Below, one piece after another: positions 63,997-64,000 of a stretch of 64,000 nucleotides of DNA (position 1 is the first letter of the stretch; each line of letters begins with the position of its first letter). The stretch spans positions 40,070 through 104,069 of the forward strand of contig CAISPG010000132.1 of NCBI GenBank assembly GCA_903887325.1, read 5' to 3'. The notes under the pieces are model-generated. The model was not told where the DNA came from, made no database searches, and saw only the letters and a program-made list of their open reading frames with translations. The position numbers and the translations under genes were made by a program. The DNA is from an uncultured Burkholderiales bacterium. GTDB taxonomy: Bacteria > Pseudomonadota > Gammaproteobacteria > Burkholderiales > Burkholderiaceae_C.

Positions 63997-64000
63997 TCAA

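Overview
The window is a chromosome segment of a betaproteobacterium, most likely Burkholderiales and close to Comamonadaceae or Rubrivivax-type bacteria. The tmRNA tag reads ANDERFALAA. Housekeeping genes (polA, fructosamine-kinase-type thrB, xseB-ispA beside a Rieske oxygenase, a BPSS1780-type membrane protein) have betaproteobacterial character. The photosynthesis gene order bchXYZ-pufBALMC-crtADC with crtEF upstream is the arrangement I recall from Rubrivivax. The organism is therefore probably an anoxygenic phototroph with spheroidene-series carotenoids. No tRNA, rRNA, CRISPR array or insertion sequence was seen, and no gene-free gap exceeds about 300 bases.

Layout. 0-5.9 kb: a nicotinamidase-like enzyme, two paralogous AA_synth (DUF1185-type) proteins, a UPF0280/ApbE-like protein and a 6-hydroxynicotinate-reductase-like Fe-S protein on the minus strand, divergent from an enamidase-like amidohydrolase. 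Together they look like a pathway for an N-heterocycle or cyclic amide. 5.8-11.4 kb: a shortened KdpD/KdpE pair, an RHH/PIN toxin-antitoxin pair, the K+ transporter Kup, an HPr-like protein lacking the phosphorylatable His, and 3' remnants of a second PIN-toxin gene and a second kup gene. 11.4-24.6 kb: the photosynthesis cluster, all minus strand (crtE, crtF, bchX, bchY, bchZ, pufB, an unassigned one-helix protein, pufA, pufL, pufM, pufC, crtA, crtD, crtC). TGT-N12-ACA boxes of PpsR/CrtJ type precede crtE and bchX. bchC is absent from its expected place.

24.7-42.2 kb: isoprenoid genes (ispA, xseB) and general metabolism (rhodanese, enoyl-CoA hydratase, CDGSH protein, ZIP transporter, dienelactone hydrolase), DNA replication and repair (polA, UvrD/Rep helicase), a MazEF-like pair, guaC with a structured leader, dihydropyrimidinase and a 3'-truncated allA. 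42.3-48.8 kb: a PQQ alcohol dehydrogenase with the Asp-x-Asp lanthanide signature, paired with an exported Rieske protein, an acyl-CoA ligase, a TPP enzyme and a GntR regulator.

48.8-60.8 kb: a group that looks like a phosphate-starvation lipid-remodelling locus (PlcP-type phosphoesterase, LplT-like transporter, Psd, a class III aminotransferase, a small multi-pass membrane protein, GT4 glycosyltransferase, PPK2, UDP-glucose dehydrogenase, SixA). Three Pho-box-like sequences lie among these genes. An arsR-arsC-aquaporin operon follows. 60.9-64 kb: small membrane and secreted proteins, a Doc-type toxin with antitoxin, ssrA (tmRNA) and a MAPEG protein.

All functional statements come from reading motifs and gene context by eye; no database search was possible.
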